DNA of 64,000 nt, from contig NZ_JARRAG010000002.1 in NCBI RefSeq assembly GCF_029589435.1, forward strand, positions 558,001 to 622,000. Direction: 5' to 3'. Numbering within the stretch: position 1 is the stretch's first letter; the number at the start of each line of letters is the position of its first letter. The notes under the pieces are model-generated. The model was not told where the DNA came from. It ran no database searches and saw only the letters and a list, made by a program, of their open reading frames with translations. This DNA is from Paludisphaera mucosa. Its GTDB lineage: Bacteria > Planctomycetota > Planctomycetia > Isosphaerales > Isosphaeraceae. A program made the position numbers and the translations under genes. Positions 51,725 through 60,775 of the stretch are shown here, one piece after another.

Positions 51725-54352
51725 TCATTTCGGGGGCGCGGCGGGCTGGGACGGGGGCTTGGCCTCGGACGCGCGGTGGACCTCGGGGTCGGCGGCGGCG
51801 ACGGCCCGGGGAGCTTCGAGCTGGGGGGGGCCGACCTCGACGGCGGCGGTCCGGGGGGCGGGTGCGGGCGGGGGCGGGACCTTCGAGGGCTCGGCCGCTT
51901 GCGGGCGCATGCGGATGAGCAGGTGGTTCGACGCCCCGTTGGGGGTGGCGACGCTGATCTCCAAAAGCGGGACGCCCTGGTCGTTGGGGGTGGGGCGGGC
52001 GTCCTTGGCGATGGTGACCTGCATCAGGTTGCGGCTGACCAGGACCGACTCGGCCGTCTTGCCGCCGGCGATGACGTGGGTGTCGTGGACGCTGAAGTTC
52101 TTGCCTTCGAGGAAGATGGTCGACTCCTCGCCGGGCTCGGGGGGCTTGCCGTGCCAGGCCAGGAGCGCGGGCCGGAGCTGGCCCCCGCGCGAGCAGAAGA
52201 CCCGCGAGTCGTTGTTGTCGGCCGAGAAGGGCACCCGGACGACCAGGCGCTGGGTGGGCATCAGGCTCTTGAGCTGGTTGAGCCGTTCGAGGGCGATCTG
52301 CAGCTCCTCGGGCCGGTTGTCGTCGACGGAGCGGACGTTGTTGATCGCCTTCTCGGCCTCGACGAGCCGGGCGGCGAGGTCGGACGCCTTCTCGATGACG
52401 GCGGTCCGGCCGTCGTTCAGCTCGCTGGTCTTGAACCAGTTGGCGACGGTGATGAACTCGATCTTGGGGATGAAGTTGGGCATCACGATGAGCGCCGTGC
52501 ACTCGCGCTGGCCGGGCTCGATGCTCTGCACCTTGTCCTCGCGCCCCAGGCCGGCCTGGACCATGTGCGAGACGGAGGCCAGCCCGGAGAGGCCGGTGCG
52601 GGCGGTCTGCAGCCGGGGGTAGAAGATCCAGCCGAACGTGCTCTCGCCGGCGCCGAAGCCGACCATGGTCGGGTTGAGGCGGATGGCGGCCTCCTCCTCG
52701 GCGAGCGCCGCCTCGTTCGAGAAGACCCCCGCGGCGCGGAACGGCCCGAGGGGGACGCCGCCGATCAGGTCCAGCCCCGAGGTGGACCGCCGGGCGACCG
52801 AGTCGGCCACGTTCTGCTGGGCGATCACCGGCTCGATGGCGTAGACCCGCAGCGGCCACTTCACGTTGGTGTACTTCTGGAAGACGGCGAAGGCCTCGTC
52901 GGACGAATCGGCGCGGAAGAAGTTGACGTGACGGAGGTCCTCGCGGCGGATCTCGGGCACCTGGTCGACGATGTCCTGCTTGAGCCGGGCGTTGAGCGCC
53001 GCGGCCTGGATGCGGAGGACGAAGCCCAGCGCGTCGAGGGTCCGCCGGCGGTTGGACGCCGCCTCGTCGGGCGGATCGTTCGCGCCCGAGGCGAGCATCA
53101 CCGACGAGTCGTCGGCGCGGGGCCGCATCGCCGCGAGCTTCGGGAAGTCGCGGCGGGCGATCATCGTCCCGAGCGATTCCAGCGGGTCGACCTCCGAGGC
53201 GGCCTGGTTCTGGCCCTGGCCCTGCCCCGTGGCGGCGGCCTGGCCCGACGCCGCCGGCGCGGCGGCCTGCTCCAGCAGGGCGTACGAGGCCTCGAACTCG
53301 CCGCGGAGCCAATCGGCGATCCGCGCGCCGCGGTGGTACGGCTCGTCGGACAGCTCGCGCGAGAGCTGACGCTGGGACTCCTTGCGGAGGAAGGCGATGT
53401 TGTCGACGCCGTAGAAGACCTCGGAGTCGGCGTAGGCGACGAGCGAGAGCGGGCCGAGGCCCGGCCCGGGGCTGGGGTCGTCGTCCTTGCCGGGCTCGTT
53501 GCAGATCGCCTGCGTCAGGCTGCCGACCGCCTCGTTGATGACCGCGTTGCGGAGCGTGTACCGCATCGTGTCGCGGTCCATCAGCGACTTGGCCGAGACC
53601 GTGATGCTCGCCCCCCTGCCCCTGCGGTTCTTCGGGCCGGGCGAGAGCGTCACCGGGATCCGCACCAGGTACAGCCCGTACCCCGGCCGGTCGGTGAGGT
53701 CGTCGCCGGCGTTGATCCGCCGCAGCTGGTTCAGGTGGTTCAGGTAGTGCGAGTGCTCGTCGAGCACGACCGTCGGCTCCAGCATCCCGCCGGCCGAGGG
53801 ATCCGCCGTGACGGGCGACGCCCCGGCCTTGGCGGCGGCGGCCGTCGCCGCGGCGGCCGTGGAGGACGTCGCGTTCTGGGCGGCGATCAGGGCCAGGAGC
53901 GCCTTCGTCTGGTCCTCGTCGGTCGTCGTGGTCGTGGTGGTCGAGGTCGCCGCCCCGGCCGGGGCCTTCGGGTCGCCCAGGCCGGCGGCCGCCTGCAGGC
54001 GCTGGGCCTTGGCCTCGTTGCGGTTGATGGAGGCGTTGATGACCCCCTTGAACCCGACCTTGAGCCACTGCGCCATCTGGAGCTCGTACTCGGACCGGAA
54101 CTTGGCGAGCCGGTCCTGCCCCCAGACGTCGGGCGACTTGACGCCGATCGTCCCCTGCTGGGTCATGCTGCGGTCGAGGTCGTCGATCATCTGCTCGACG
54201 CGCAGGAGCGACGGCTGGGCGTCGGGCCGCGCCAGGCTCGTCGGGACCATCCAGGACCTCGGGACCGTCGAGCAGCCGCCGGCCGTCGCCAGCATCGCCC
54301 CCAGGACGAGACGCTTCGCAGCCCACCGTCGACGCGACCGAAATCGTGCCAT
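51725..54352 (-). CDS. large lipoprotein with low-complexity segments, 875 aa
   Basis: The start is ATG 54352, preceded by GAGGGGG. A basic N-terminus and a short hydrophobic run (LVLGAMLATAGGC) give a lipobox Cys. Residues ~105-160 contain a poly-Thr run (STTTTTTTDED) and an Ala-rich stretch. The central region is mixed alpha/beta (YGLYLVRIPVTLSPGPK, DTMRYTLRNAVINEAVGSLT). Near residue 750 a beta domain (GKNFSVHDTHVIAGGKTAES) resembles an IPT/TIG-like fold, before a Pro/Ala-rich tail. No enzymatic motif is seen. It is likely an outer-membrane-associated protein unique to planctomycetes. Confidence 0.85.
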   Translation of the reverse strand: MARFRSRRRWAAKRLVLGAMLATAGGCSTVPRSWMVPTSLARPDAQPSLLRVEQMIDDLDRSMTQQGTIGVKSPDVWGQDRLAKFRSEYELQMAQWLKVGFKGVINASINRNEAKAQRLQAAAGLGDPKAPAGAATSTTTTTTTDEDQTKALLALIAAQNATSSTAAAATAAAAKAGASPVTADPSAGGMLEPTVVLDEHSHYLNHLNQLRRINAGDDLTDRPGYGLYLVRIPVTLSPGPKNRRGRGASITVSAKSLMDRDTMRYTLRNAVINEAVGSLTQAICNEPGKDDDPSPGPGLGPLSLVAYADSEVFYGVDNIAFLRKESQRQLSRELSDEPYHRGARIADWLRGEFEASYALLEQAAAPAASGQAAATGQGQGQNQAASEVDPLESLGTMIARRDFPKLAAMRPRADDSSVMLASGANDPPDEAASNRRRTLDALGFVLRIQAAALNARLKQDIVDQVPEIRREDLRHVNFFRADSSDEAFAVFQKYTNVKWPLRVYAIEPVIAQQNVADSVARRSTSGLDLIGGVPLGPFRAAGVFSNEAALAEEEAAIRLNPTMVGFGAGESTFGWIFYPRLQTARTGLSGLASVSHMVQAGLGREDKVQSIEPGQRECTALIVMPNFIPKIEFITVANWFKTSELNDGRTAVIEKASDLAARLVEAEKAINNVRSVDDNRPEELQIALERLNQLKSLMPTQRLVVRVPFSADNNDSRVFCSRGGQLRPALLAWHGKPPEPGEESTIFLEGKNFSVHDTHVIAGGKTAESVLVSRNLMQVTIAKDARPTPNDQGVPLLEISVATPNGASNHLLIRMRPQAAEPSKVPPPPAPAPRTAAVEVGPPQLEAPRAVAAADPEVHRASEAKPPSQPAAPPK

Positions 54353-54609
54353 GGCCCCCTCGGCTCGGAAAACCCGCCCGGATCGGGTCGAGGCGGCGCG
54401 GACGGCCGCCCTCCCGATGCACCATGCGGGAGTCTGCCCATTTCCGGACATACGCCAAGGCGGTTTCGCGCGGTTTGTAAAAAACGCCTCGATCGGGCGA
54501 GGTGGGAAACGAGCCTCCCCCGTCGCGTCCATCTTCCCAAGCCTGCGCCGGCCGCTAAGATGAGACCGATCCCGGGGGGACGGACGCCGAGGGCGGGGGT
54601 GAGTCGTTG

Positions 54610-55863
54610 ATGATCGATCGGGCCGATACGCTGCTCGTGATGTGCTGCGCGGCGCTCGCGCTGTTGATGACGCCCGCGATGGGCCTGTTCTTCGCGGGGA
54701 TGGTCCGGCGCAAGAACGTGCTTTCGGTGTTCCAGGGCTGCCTGATGCCGCTGGGCGTCGTGACGATCCAGTGGCTGGTCGTGGGCCAGGGCCTGGCGTT
54801 CGGACGCGACCTGTTCGGCGGCCTCATCGGCGTCCCCGACGGGGCGATGTTCCGGCTCCGGTTCGAACCCCGCGGCGACCTGGCGACGACCGTCCCGGAG
54901 CCACTCTTCCTGGCGTTCGAGCTGCTGGCGGCGGCCTTCGCGGCGGCCCTGGTCTCGAGCGCGGGGGCCGAGCGGGCGAAGTTCGCGTCGACGGCCGCCT
55001 TCGTCTTCCTGTGGACGACGCTGGTGTACGACCCGGTGGCGCACTGGGTCTGGTCGCCCGAGGGCTGGCTGAACCGGTTCGGCGCGCGCGATTTCGCCGG
55101 CGGCCTGGTCGTGCACGCCGCGGCCGGCGCGGCGGCGCTCTGCGTCGCGGTGGCCGTGGGCCAGAGACGCGGGGCCGACGTCGAGAGCCTGCGCCCGCAC
55201 AACCTGCCGCTCACGGCGATGGGGACCGCCCTGCTCTGGTTCGCCTGGCTCGGGTTCAACACCGGGCACGCATGGGGCGTCTCGGCGGGGGCCGCGGCGG
55301 CGTTCGTCGCGACGATCGTCGCGGGGGCGTCGGGCATGGTGGCCTGGTCGATCCTCGAATATGCGACGACGGGCAAGGCGACGTTCCTGGGCGCCTGCAC
55401 CGGGGTCGTCGCCGGCCTGGTCGGCGTCTCGGCCGGGGCCGGCTACGTCGCCCCGCCCGCCGCGGCCGCGCTGGGGGCGACGGTCGCCCTCGTCTGCCAC
55501 GGCGCGATCCTGGTCAAGGGCCGGGTCGGCTACGACGACTCGCTCGACGTCTTCGGCGTCCACGGCGTCGGCGGGATCGCCGGCGCGCTCGGCCTGGGCC
55601 TGCTCGCCGACTCCGCGCTCGACCCGGGCGTCGTCGGCCTGTTCGAGGGCCGCATCGAGCTGATCGTCGCCCAGCTCGCCGCCGTCGCGGCCGTCGTCGC
55701 CTACACCGTCGCCGCGACCGCCGCCATCCTCTTCATCGTGGACCGCACGATGGGCCTCCGCGTCAGCCCCGAAGACGAGGAGCTGGGCCTCGACGTCACC
55801 CAGCACGGCCAGCGCGGCTACGTCCTGGGCGAGGGCGAGCGGATCGGCATGTACGACGGCTGA
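54610..55863 (+). CDS. amt: ammonium transporter (Amt family)
   Basis: Eleven hydrophobic helices are expected over 417 aa. Key family residues are present: LVYDPVAHWVWSPEGW, DFAGGLVVHAAAGAAAL (conserved Asp and first pore His), LLWFAWLGFNTG, and DVFGVHGVGGIAGALGLGLL (second pore His). The protein conducts NH3/NH4+ across the inner membrane. ATG 54610 has GGGGGTGAG upstream; TTG 54607 is a less likely start. No GlnK/PII gene is adjacent, unlike many amt loci. It stands divergent to the large lipoprotein gene. Confidence 0.95.
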   Translation: MIDRADTLLVMCCAALALLMTPAMGLFFAGMVRRKNVLSVFQGCLMPLGVVTIQWLVVGQGLAFGRDLFGGLIGVPDGAMFRLRFEPRGDLATTVPEPLFLAFELLAAAFAAALVSSAGAERAKFASTAAFVFLWTTLVYDPVAHWVWSPEGWLNRFGARDFAGGLVVHAAAGAAALCVAVAVGQRRGADVESLRPHNLPLTAMGTALLWFAWLGFNTGHAWGVSAGAAAAFVATIVAGASGMVAWSILEYATTGKATFLGACTGVVAGLVGVSAGAGYVAPPAAAALGATVALVCHGAILVKGRVGYDDSLDVFGVHGVGGIAGALGLGLLADSALDPGVVGLFEGRIELIVAQLAAVAAVVAYTVAATAAILFIVDRTMGLRVSPEDEELGLDVTQHGQRGYVLGEGERIGMYDG

Positions 55864-56049
55864 GGCGAACTCACATCGCAGTGCAGCGCTCGGCGGCCGC
55901 GGAACGTTGCTTCCGACGCGACTGTGGACCCAACCGCCGCCGCGTGATTCAATAAGCATCGATTCGTCCAAATGAAACGCCTCGCCATCGGAGCGAGCCG
56001 CGATTCGCATGATGAATCGAGATTTGGCATTCCTGTCACGGAGGATGAC

Positions 56050-56994
56050 ATGCGGGAAATCGATCGACGAGGCTTCACCCTCATCGAGCTCCTGGTGGTC
56101 GTCGCGATCATCGGCCTGCTGATCGGGCTCCTGCTCCCTGCGGTCCAGTCCGCCCGAGAGGCCGCCCGCCGGGTCAATTGCCTGAACAATCTCAAGCAGC
56201 TTGGCCTGGCCATCCACGGCTATCACTCGGTGCATGAGACCTTTCCGGGCCTGAACACGGGCCGGGGATTCTCCTTCCTCGTGGGGCTTCTTCCCTTCCT
56301 GGAGTCGTCGGCCCTGTACGCGGCCATCAACATGGACATCGGCCCTCTTGAAGACCCGGACTCGCCGAACCGCACGTTCGTCACGCTGAACCTGTCGATC
56401 CTCCTCTGCCCGTCGGACGACCCTTCGGGCAAGGGGCTGGGATGCACTTCCTACGCTGGATGCGTCGGGCACGGGTTGCAGTCGACCTCGCCGAAGAACG
56501 GCGTCTTCAACTTCAGGCCCGCCACCTCGCTGGCGAGCGTCTCGGACGGGGCCGGCCAGACCGTCGCCTTTTCGGAATGGGTCCTCGGGCCGACGATGAT
56601 CGACAAATCGACGTCCCACGACCGGAGGGCCTACACGTTCAACACGGAGCCCTTCTGGGGCAAGGGGGACTACGACCGCTTCGTCGACGCCTGCCGCCGC
56701 GCCGAGCCAGGGCGAGCGAAATTCGGATCCAGGTCGAAGGGGATCGGTTGGATGGACGTCAGCGAAGGGAAGTGCCTCTACAATCACGACCTCGTCGTCA
56801 ACGAGACGACCTGCCAGAACGCGAACGGGGTGCCGAATGGGGCCTGGACGGCCGGGAGTTATCATCCCAACGGCGCGCAGGCGGTTTTCGCAGACGGGCA
56901 TGCTCGCTTCATACGAGGCGCCGTCGAACTGAACGTCTGGCGGGCGCTCTCGACGCGCTCGGGCGGCGAGGTCACGGACGCGGGAAGCTACTGA
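56050..56994 (+). CDS. DUF1559 protein with prepilin-type N-terminus
   Basis: The start is ATG 56050, with GGAGG five bases upstream; an earlier in-frame ATG at 55972 is probably not used. It begins [20 protein letters not shown], then [20 protein letters not shown]. The C-terminus has [20 protein letters not shown] and GEVTDAGSY. Composition is less GC-rich than neighbouring genes. It is a stand-alone member with no lipoprotein beside it. Function as for other DUF1559 proteins is unknown, probably surface or pseudopilin-like. Confidence 0.93.
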   Translation: MREIDRRGFTLIELLVVVAIIGLLIGLLLPAVQSAREAARRVNCLNNLKQLGLAIHGYHSVHETFPGLNTGRGFSFLVGLLPFLESSALYAAINMDIGPLEDPDSPNRTFVTLNLSILLCPSDDPSGKGLGCTSYAGCVGHGLQSTSPKNGVFNFRPATSLASVSDGAGQTVAFSEWVLGPTMIDKSTSHDRRAYTFNTEPFWGKGDYDRFVDACRRAEPGRAKFGSRSKGIGWMDVSEGKCLYNHDLVVNETTCQNANGVPNGAWTAGSYHPNGAQAVFADGHARFIRGAVELNVWRALSTRSGGEVTDAGSY

Positions 56995-57099
56995 CCCGAA
57001 CGCCCTCTTCACCGTCTCCGCATGCGGCCAGGATGAGCCTCGCCTGGAAGATGCCGGGAACCGCACGAACGGCGGCCGGTCGGATCGCGTCCCTCGGCG

Positions 57100-57963
57100 T
57101 CAGCCCTTCTTCGGCCTCGCACCAGGTCGTCGCAGGGGCTGGCACTTCGGGCAGAGGTACGTGGGGCGGCCGATCAGGCCGGCGATCTTGGTCTTCTCGA
57201 CCGGGGCGCCGCAGCCCTTGCAGGGCTGGCCGGCGCGGCCGTACATCGAGTTGACGGCGAGGAAGCCGCCTTCGAGGCCCAGGACCGTGCGATAGCCGGC
57301 GTCGAAGCTCGACCCCTCGGCGGCGATCGCCTTCGACAGGATCGGGACGATCGCCGCGTGCAGGCGGTCGACCTCGCGCGGGGTCAGGTCGGCCGCGACC
57401 TTCAGGGGGTGCAGGCGGGCCTCGAAGAGGATCTCGTCGGCGTAGATGTTGCCGATCCCGGCGAGCACCTTCTGGTCCATGAGCGTCGGCTTGACCGCGC
57501 GCCGCGTGCGTTTGAGCCTCGCGGCGAGGTCGTCGCGCGCGATCGCCAGGGCGTCGGGGCCGTGGGCGCGGGCGAAGGCGGCGGCGGCCGCGTCGGGGCC
57601 GTCGAACCAGAGGATCCGGCCCAGCCTGCGGGCGTCGCAGAACCAGACCGACGCCTCCGGGTTCGCCAGCCGGAACGTCAGGCGGACGTGCTCGGGACGG
57701 GGCGGTTCGACGAGCCAAAAGCCTCCAGTCATCCGGGGCTGAATGACGATCATCCCCCTGTCGTCGGTCAGCTCGACGACGACCCACTTGCCCCGGCGCC
57801 CCACCCCCGCGACCCGCACCCCGACGCCCCGCGCCGCGAACTCCGCCGCCGTGCACCCCAGGAGCATCGTCGGGTCGTGCAGCTCGATGCGATCGACCGC
57901 GCGCCCCGTCAACGCGGGACGGAGCCCGCGCACCATCGTCTCGACCTCGGGAAGCTCCGGCAT
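57100..57963 (-). CDS. mutM: formamidopyrimidine-DNA glycosylase (MutM/Fpg)
   Basis: The N-terminal MPELPEVETMVRGL includes the catalytic Pro (residue 2 of the gene product) and Glu 3. The conserved Lys lies in VGRRGKWVVVEL, and the H2TH region contains QKVLAGIGNIYADEILFEAR. The C-terminal zinc finger is intact (CKGCGAPVEKTKIAGL, then TYLCPKC, four Cys). The enzyme removes 8-oxoguanine and nicks the strand in base excision repair. Length is 287 aa. The region upstream (58 kb) is divergent to the BMC operon. Confidence 0.96.
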   Translation of the reverse strand: MPELPEVETMVRGLRPALTGRAVDRIELHDPTMLLGCTAAEFAARGVGVRVAGVGRRGKWVVVELTDDRGMIVIQPRMTGGFWLVEPPRPEHVRLTFRLANPEASVWFCDARRLGRILWFDGPDAAAAAFARAHGPDALAIARDDLAARLKRTRRAVKPTLMDQKVLAGIGNIYADEILFEARLHPLKVAADLTPREVDRLHAAIVPILSKAIAAEGSSFDAGYRTVLGLEGGFLAVNSMYGRAGQPCKGCGAPVEKTKIAGLIGRPTYLCPKCQPLRRPGARPKKG

Positions 57964-58117
57964 CGACGCCTCGTGCGGCTTAGTTAAAAAGGAAACGAGC
58001 AGGACGCGAACGACACCGAAGATTATACGGATGAAACCGCCTCGCGAGGAAGCGGGCAGGATTTCGTGAAGATTCGACGCAGACGCCATCAGAATCCGTC
58101 ACGATCGACGAAAGTTC

Positions 58118-58146
58118 TTGACAGGCCTCACGCCACGATGGAAACT
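58118..58146 (+). promoter_or_regulatory. probable promoter of the BMC operon
   Basis: A perfect TTGACA (58118-58123) is followed after 17 bases by a weak GAAACT (58141-58146). Transcription would begin near 58153, which favours translation of the regulator from ATG 58191 rather than GTG 58155. The weak -10 would suit a regulated promoter. Confidence 0.5.
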
Positions 58147-58190
58147 AACCTCCGGTGATCGTGCAAGAAACCTTCCAGAGCGGGTCGCCC

Positions 58191-59042
58191 ATGCTGCCAG
58201 AGACCCGTCGCCGCCGGCTCCGCGAGCTGATCTCGAAGCAGGGCTACGCGACGCTCGACGAGCTGGTGCGGGCGCTCAACGTCTCCGAGAGCACGGTGCG
58301 TCGCGACCTCGAGGCGCTCGACCTCTCCGGGGCGGTGCGGCGGACGCACGGCGGGGCGGTCTACTCAGGGGAGGCCCGAGGGATGCCGGCCTTCGACGAG
58401 CGGACGCACACGGCGATGGCCGAGAAGCGGGCGATCGGCGAGGCGACGGCGGACCTGATCGAGGACGGCGACACCGTCCTCCTGGACGGCGGCACGACGA
58501 CCCTGGAGGTGGCCCGGGCGCTCCTGGCCCGGGAGATCCACGTCCAGGTGGTGACCAACAGCCTGCCGATCGCCCAGCTCGTGGCGTCGAGCCCCCAGAC
58601 GGACCTGATCCTGATCGGGGGCTACGTCTACCCGAGGACCGGGGTCGCCCTGGGGCCCCTGGCGATCGCGATGATGCAGGGGATCCGGGTGCGGAAGTCG
58701 ATCCTGGGGGCGGGCGGGATCATGGCCGACGGGGTGTACAACTCGAACCTGCTCCTGGTCGAGACCGAGCGGCGGATGATGGCCTGCGGCCAGGAGGTCG
58801 TGATCGCGGCCGACCACTCGAAGTTCGGCCGGATGGCGCTGGCGAGGCTCTGCGGGCTGGACGAGGTCACGCGGCTGGTCTGCGACGCCCGGACCCCCGA
58901 AAACCAGCGGAAGATGATCGAGGCGGCCGGGGTGATCGTGCACACGGCCGGGCTCGAGGGCCGCAACGGCCACGCCGGGCCCGAAGGCAAGGCGGCGGCG
59001 GAATCCACACGCAACGCGACCGACGAGAGGACCGAGGCATGA
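58191..59042 (+). CDS. DeoR-family transcriptional regulator of the BMC operon
   Basis: The N-terminal winged HTH reads [34 protein letters not shown], then a sugar-phosphate isomerase-like sensor domain ([53 protein letters not shown]). DeoR repressors usually respond to a phosphorylated sugar. It is the first gene of the BMC operon and overlaps pduL by four bases, so it is likely autoregulated. In planctomycete BMC loci a DeoR regulator fits control by fucose/rhamnose breakdown products. The C-terminus has a 30-residue Gly/Ala/Glu tail not usual in the family. GTG 58155 and GTG 58161 are alternative starts. Confidence 0.93.
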   Translation: MLPETRRRRLRELISKQGYATLDELVRALNVSESTVRRDLEALDLSGAVRRTHGGAVYSGEARGMPAFDERTHTAMAEKRAIGEATADLIEDGDTVLLDGGTTTLEVARALLAREIHVQVVTNSLPIAQLVASSPQTDLILIGGYVYPRTGVALGPLAIAMMQGIRVRKSILGAGGIMADGVYNSNLLLVETERRMMACGQEVVIAADHSKFGRMALARLCGLDEVTRLVCDARTPENQRKMIEAAGVIVHTAGLEGRNGHAGPEGKAAAESTRNATDERTEA

Positions 59043-59734
59043 GCGCGACGGCGACCGCGACGACCCGCGACCAGATCGAGAGCCTGGTGCGGTCGATCAT
59101 CCTCAAGAGCATGGGCGCCCCGGCCCCGGCCAACGGCGCCGGTGCCGGCGCGGCCGGGCCGCCGAAGGTGATCGTCAACATCTCGGCCCGGCACTGCCAC
59201 CTGACGCAGGACGACGTCGACGTCCTCTTCGGCAAGGGCCACCAGCTCACGCCGATGAAGCGGCTGTACCAGGACACCGACTTCGCCGCCGAGGAGACCG
59301 TGGCGGTCGTCGGCCCCCGCCAGCGGATGATCCCGGGCGTGCGGATCCTGGGGCCCTGCCGCAAGTTCAGCCAGGTCGAGCTGGCGTTCACCGACGCCAT
59401 CAGCCTGGGGATCGACGTGCCGGTTCGGCTCTCGGGCGACGTCGAGGGCACGCCCGGCTGCCTGCTGATCGGCCCCAAGGGGTCGCTGGTGATGCCCAAG
59501 GGGGTCATCCGGGCCGAGCGGCACGTGCACATGGGCCCGCGCGACGCCGAGTACTACGGCGTCAAGCACCTGGACCGGATGAACATGCGGGTCGAGAGCC
59601 CCTGCCCCAGCACCCTGGAGGGCCTGCTCGTGCGGACCCACCCGGACTGGAAGCTGGAGGTCCACATCGACACCGACGAGGCCAACGCGTGCGACCTGAC
59701 GCACGCGGCCGACGTGATCCTGAGCAAGGCCTGA
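59039..59734 (+). CDS. pduL: PduL-type phosphotransacylase
   Basis: The stop/start overlap ATGA links it to the regulator. A short helix at residues ~9-27 ([18 protein letters not shown]) followed by a Pro/Ala/Gly linker is an encapsulation peptide, directing the enzyme into the shell. The PduL beta-barrels follow, with metal ligands in [20 protein letters not shown] (His 52, His 54) and [16 protein letters not shown] (His 162, His 164). It converts acyl-CoA to acyl-phosphate and releases CoA for the aldehyde dehydrogenase. Length is 231 aa. It is the second gene of the BMC operon. Confidence 0.95.
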   Translation: MSATATATTRDQIESLVRSIILKSMGAPAPANGAGAGAAGPPKVIVNISARHCHLTQDDVDVLFGKGHQLTPMKRLYQDTDFAAEETVAVVGPRQRMIPGVRILGPCRKFSQVELAFTDAISLGIDVPVRLSGDVEGTPGCLLIGPKGSLVMPKGVIRAERHVHMGPRDAEYYGVKHLDRMNMRVESPCPSTLEGLLVRTHPDWKLEVHIDTDEANACDLTHAADVILSKA

Positions 59735-59792
59735 TCGAACCGGACCGGTCGGAAGTTTCTCTCTCGAACCCACCCGCGGAAGGAGGGCCCCA

Positions 59793-60101
59793 GTGGCCTC
59801 TGCATCCCTCGAAGCGCTCGGAATGATCGAAACCAAGGGGTTCGTCGCGCTCGTCGAAGCCAGCGACGCGATGTTGAAGGCGGCCAACGTGGAGCTGGTC
59901 GGCTGGGACAAGGTCGGCAGCGGCCTGGTGACGGCGTTCGTCGCCGGCGACGTGGCGGCGGTGAAGGCGGCGGTCGACGCCGGGGCCGCGGCGGCCAGCC
60001 GGATCGGCGAGGTCGTCAGCGTGCAGGTCATCCCCCGTCCCCACGAAGACCTCGCGGGCATCCTCTCGTTCACCAAGGTCACGGCCCCCAAGGCCTCCTG
60101 A
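59793..60101 (+). CDS. BMC-H shell protein 1
   Basis: This is a single BMC domain (Pfam BMC) of 102 aa: [20 protein letters not shown], then [20 protein letters not shown] and [24 protein letters not shown] proteins form hexamers that tile the flat faces of the shell. GTG 59793 has GAAGGAGG upstream, a strong ribosome site. It is the most divergent of the three and has a 15-residue tail ([10 protein letters not shown] end). It opens a run of three tandem shell genes. Confidence 0.95.
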   Translation: MASASLEALGMIETKGFVALVEASDAMLKAANVELVGWDKVGSGLVTAFVAGDVAAVKAAVDAGAAAASRIGEVVSVQVIPRPHEDLAGILSFTKVTAPKAS

Positions 60102-60114
60102 GGAGCCCCCAGCC

Positions 60115-60441
60115 ATGGCCACGACGACACAGAAGCCCGCGACCCGCGGGAGCAACGGGAGCCTGGGGATGAACGGCGAGGCGCTGGGACTGATCGAGAC
60201 CAAGGGGCTCGTGGGCGTCATCGAGGCGACCGACGCGATGCTCAAGGCGGCGAACGTCACCCTGGCCGGCAAGGTCTCGGTGGGCGGCTCGTTCATCACG
60301 ACGCTGGTCCGGGGCGACGTCGGCAGCGTCCGCGCGGCCGTCGAGGCCGGGGCCGAGGCGGCCAGCCGCGTCGGCGAGCTGGTCAGCGCCCACGTCATCC
60401 CGCGGCCCGACGCGGCGGTCCTCCGCACGTTCCTGGGCTGA
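60115..60441 (+). CDS. BMC-H shell protein 2 (N-terminal extension, possible second start)
   Basis: The BMC domain begins EALGLIETKGLVGVIEATDA, then [20 protein letters not shown] and RPDAAVLRTFLG. ATG 60115 follows GAGGAG; an 18-residue Gly/Ser/Asn extension precedes the domain. An internal in-frame ATG at 60169 has GGGAG before it and would give a 90-residue protein of normal BMC-H length. Hexamer faces should be like those of protein 3, to which it is more similar than to protein 1. Confidence 0.94.
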   Translation: MATTTQKPATRGSNGSLGMNGEALGLIETKGLVGVIEATDAMLKAANVTLAGKVSVGGSFITTLVRGDVGSVRAAVEAGAEAASRVGELVSAHVIPRPDAAVLRTFLG

Positions 60442-60490
60442 GCCCGGGCTCCTTCCTTACGAACCACACAAACGACAGGGAGCCTCGAAC

Positions 60491-60775
60491 ATGAACGGCA
60501 ACGCGCTGGGCCTCATCGAGACGATGGGCCTGGTCTGCCTCATCAACGCGATCGACGCCATGCTCAAGGCGGCGACCGTGGAGCTGGCCAGCCCGATCAT
60601 CAAGCTCGACGGCGGCGTCGTCAGCGTGATGGTCCGCGGCGACGTCAGCAGCGTCCGCGCCGCCGTCGAGGCGGGGGCCGAGGCGGCCTCCAAGGCCGGC
60701 GAGCTGCGTGCGGCGCACGTCATCCCGCGTCCGGGGGCCGCCGTCCTCCGCGCCTATCTGGGAGCCTCGCGTTGA
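60491..60775 (+). CDS. BMC-H shell protein 3
   Basis: The 94-residue protein is a plain [44 protein letters not shown], then [26 protein letters not shown] lies before the ATG. It shares the [20 protein letters not shown] and [12 protein letters not shown] blocks with protein 2. Its stop overlaps the kinase start (TTGA). The three tandem hexamer genes may set different pore types. Confidence 0.95.
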   Translation: MNGNALGLIETMGLVCLINAIDAMLKAATVELASPIIKLDGGVVSVMVRGDVSSVRAAVEAGAEAASKAGELRAAHVIPRPGAAVLRAYLGASR

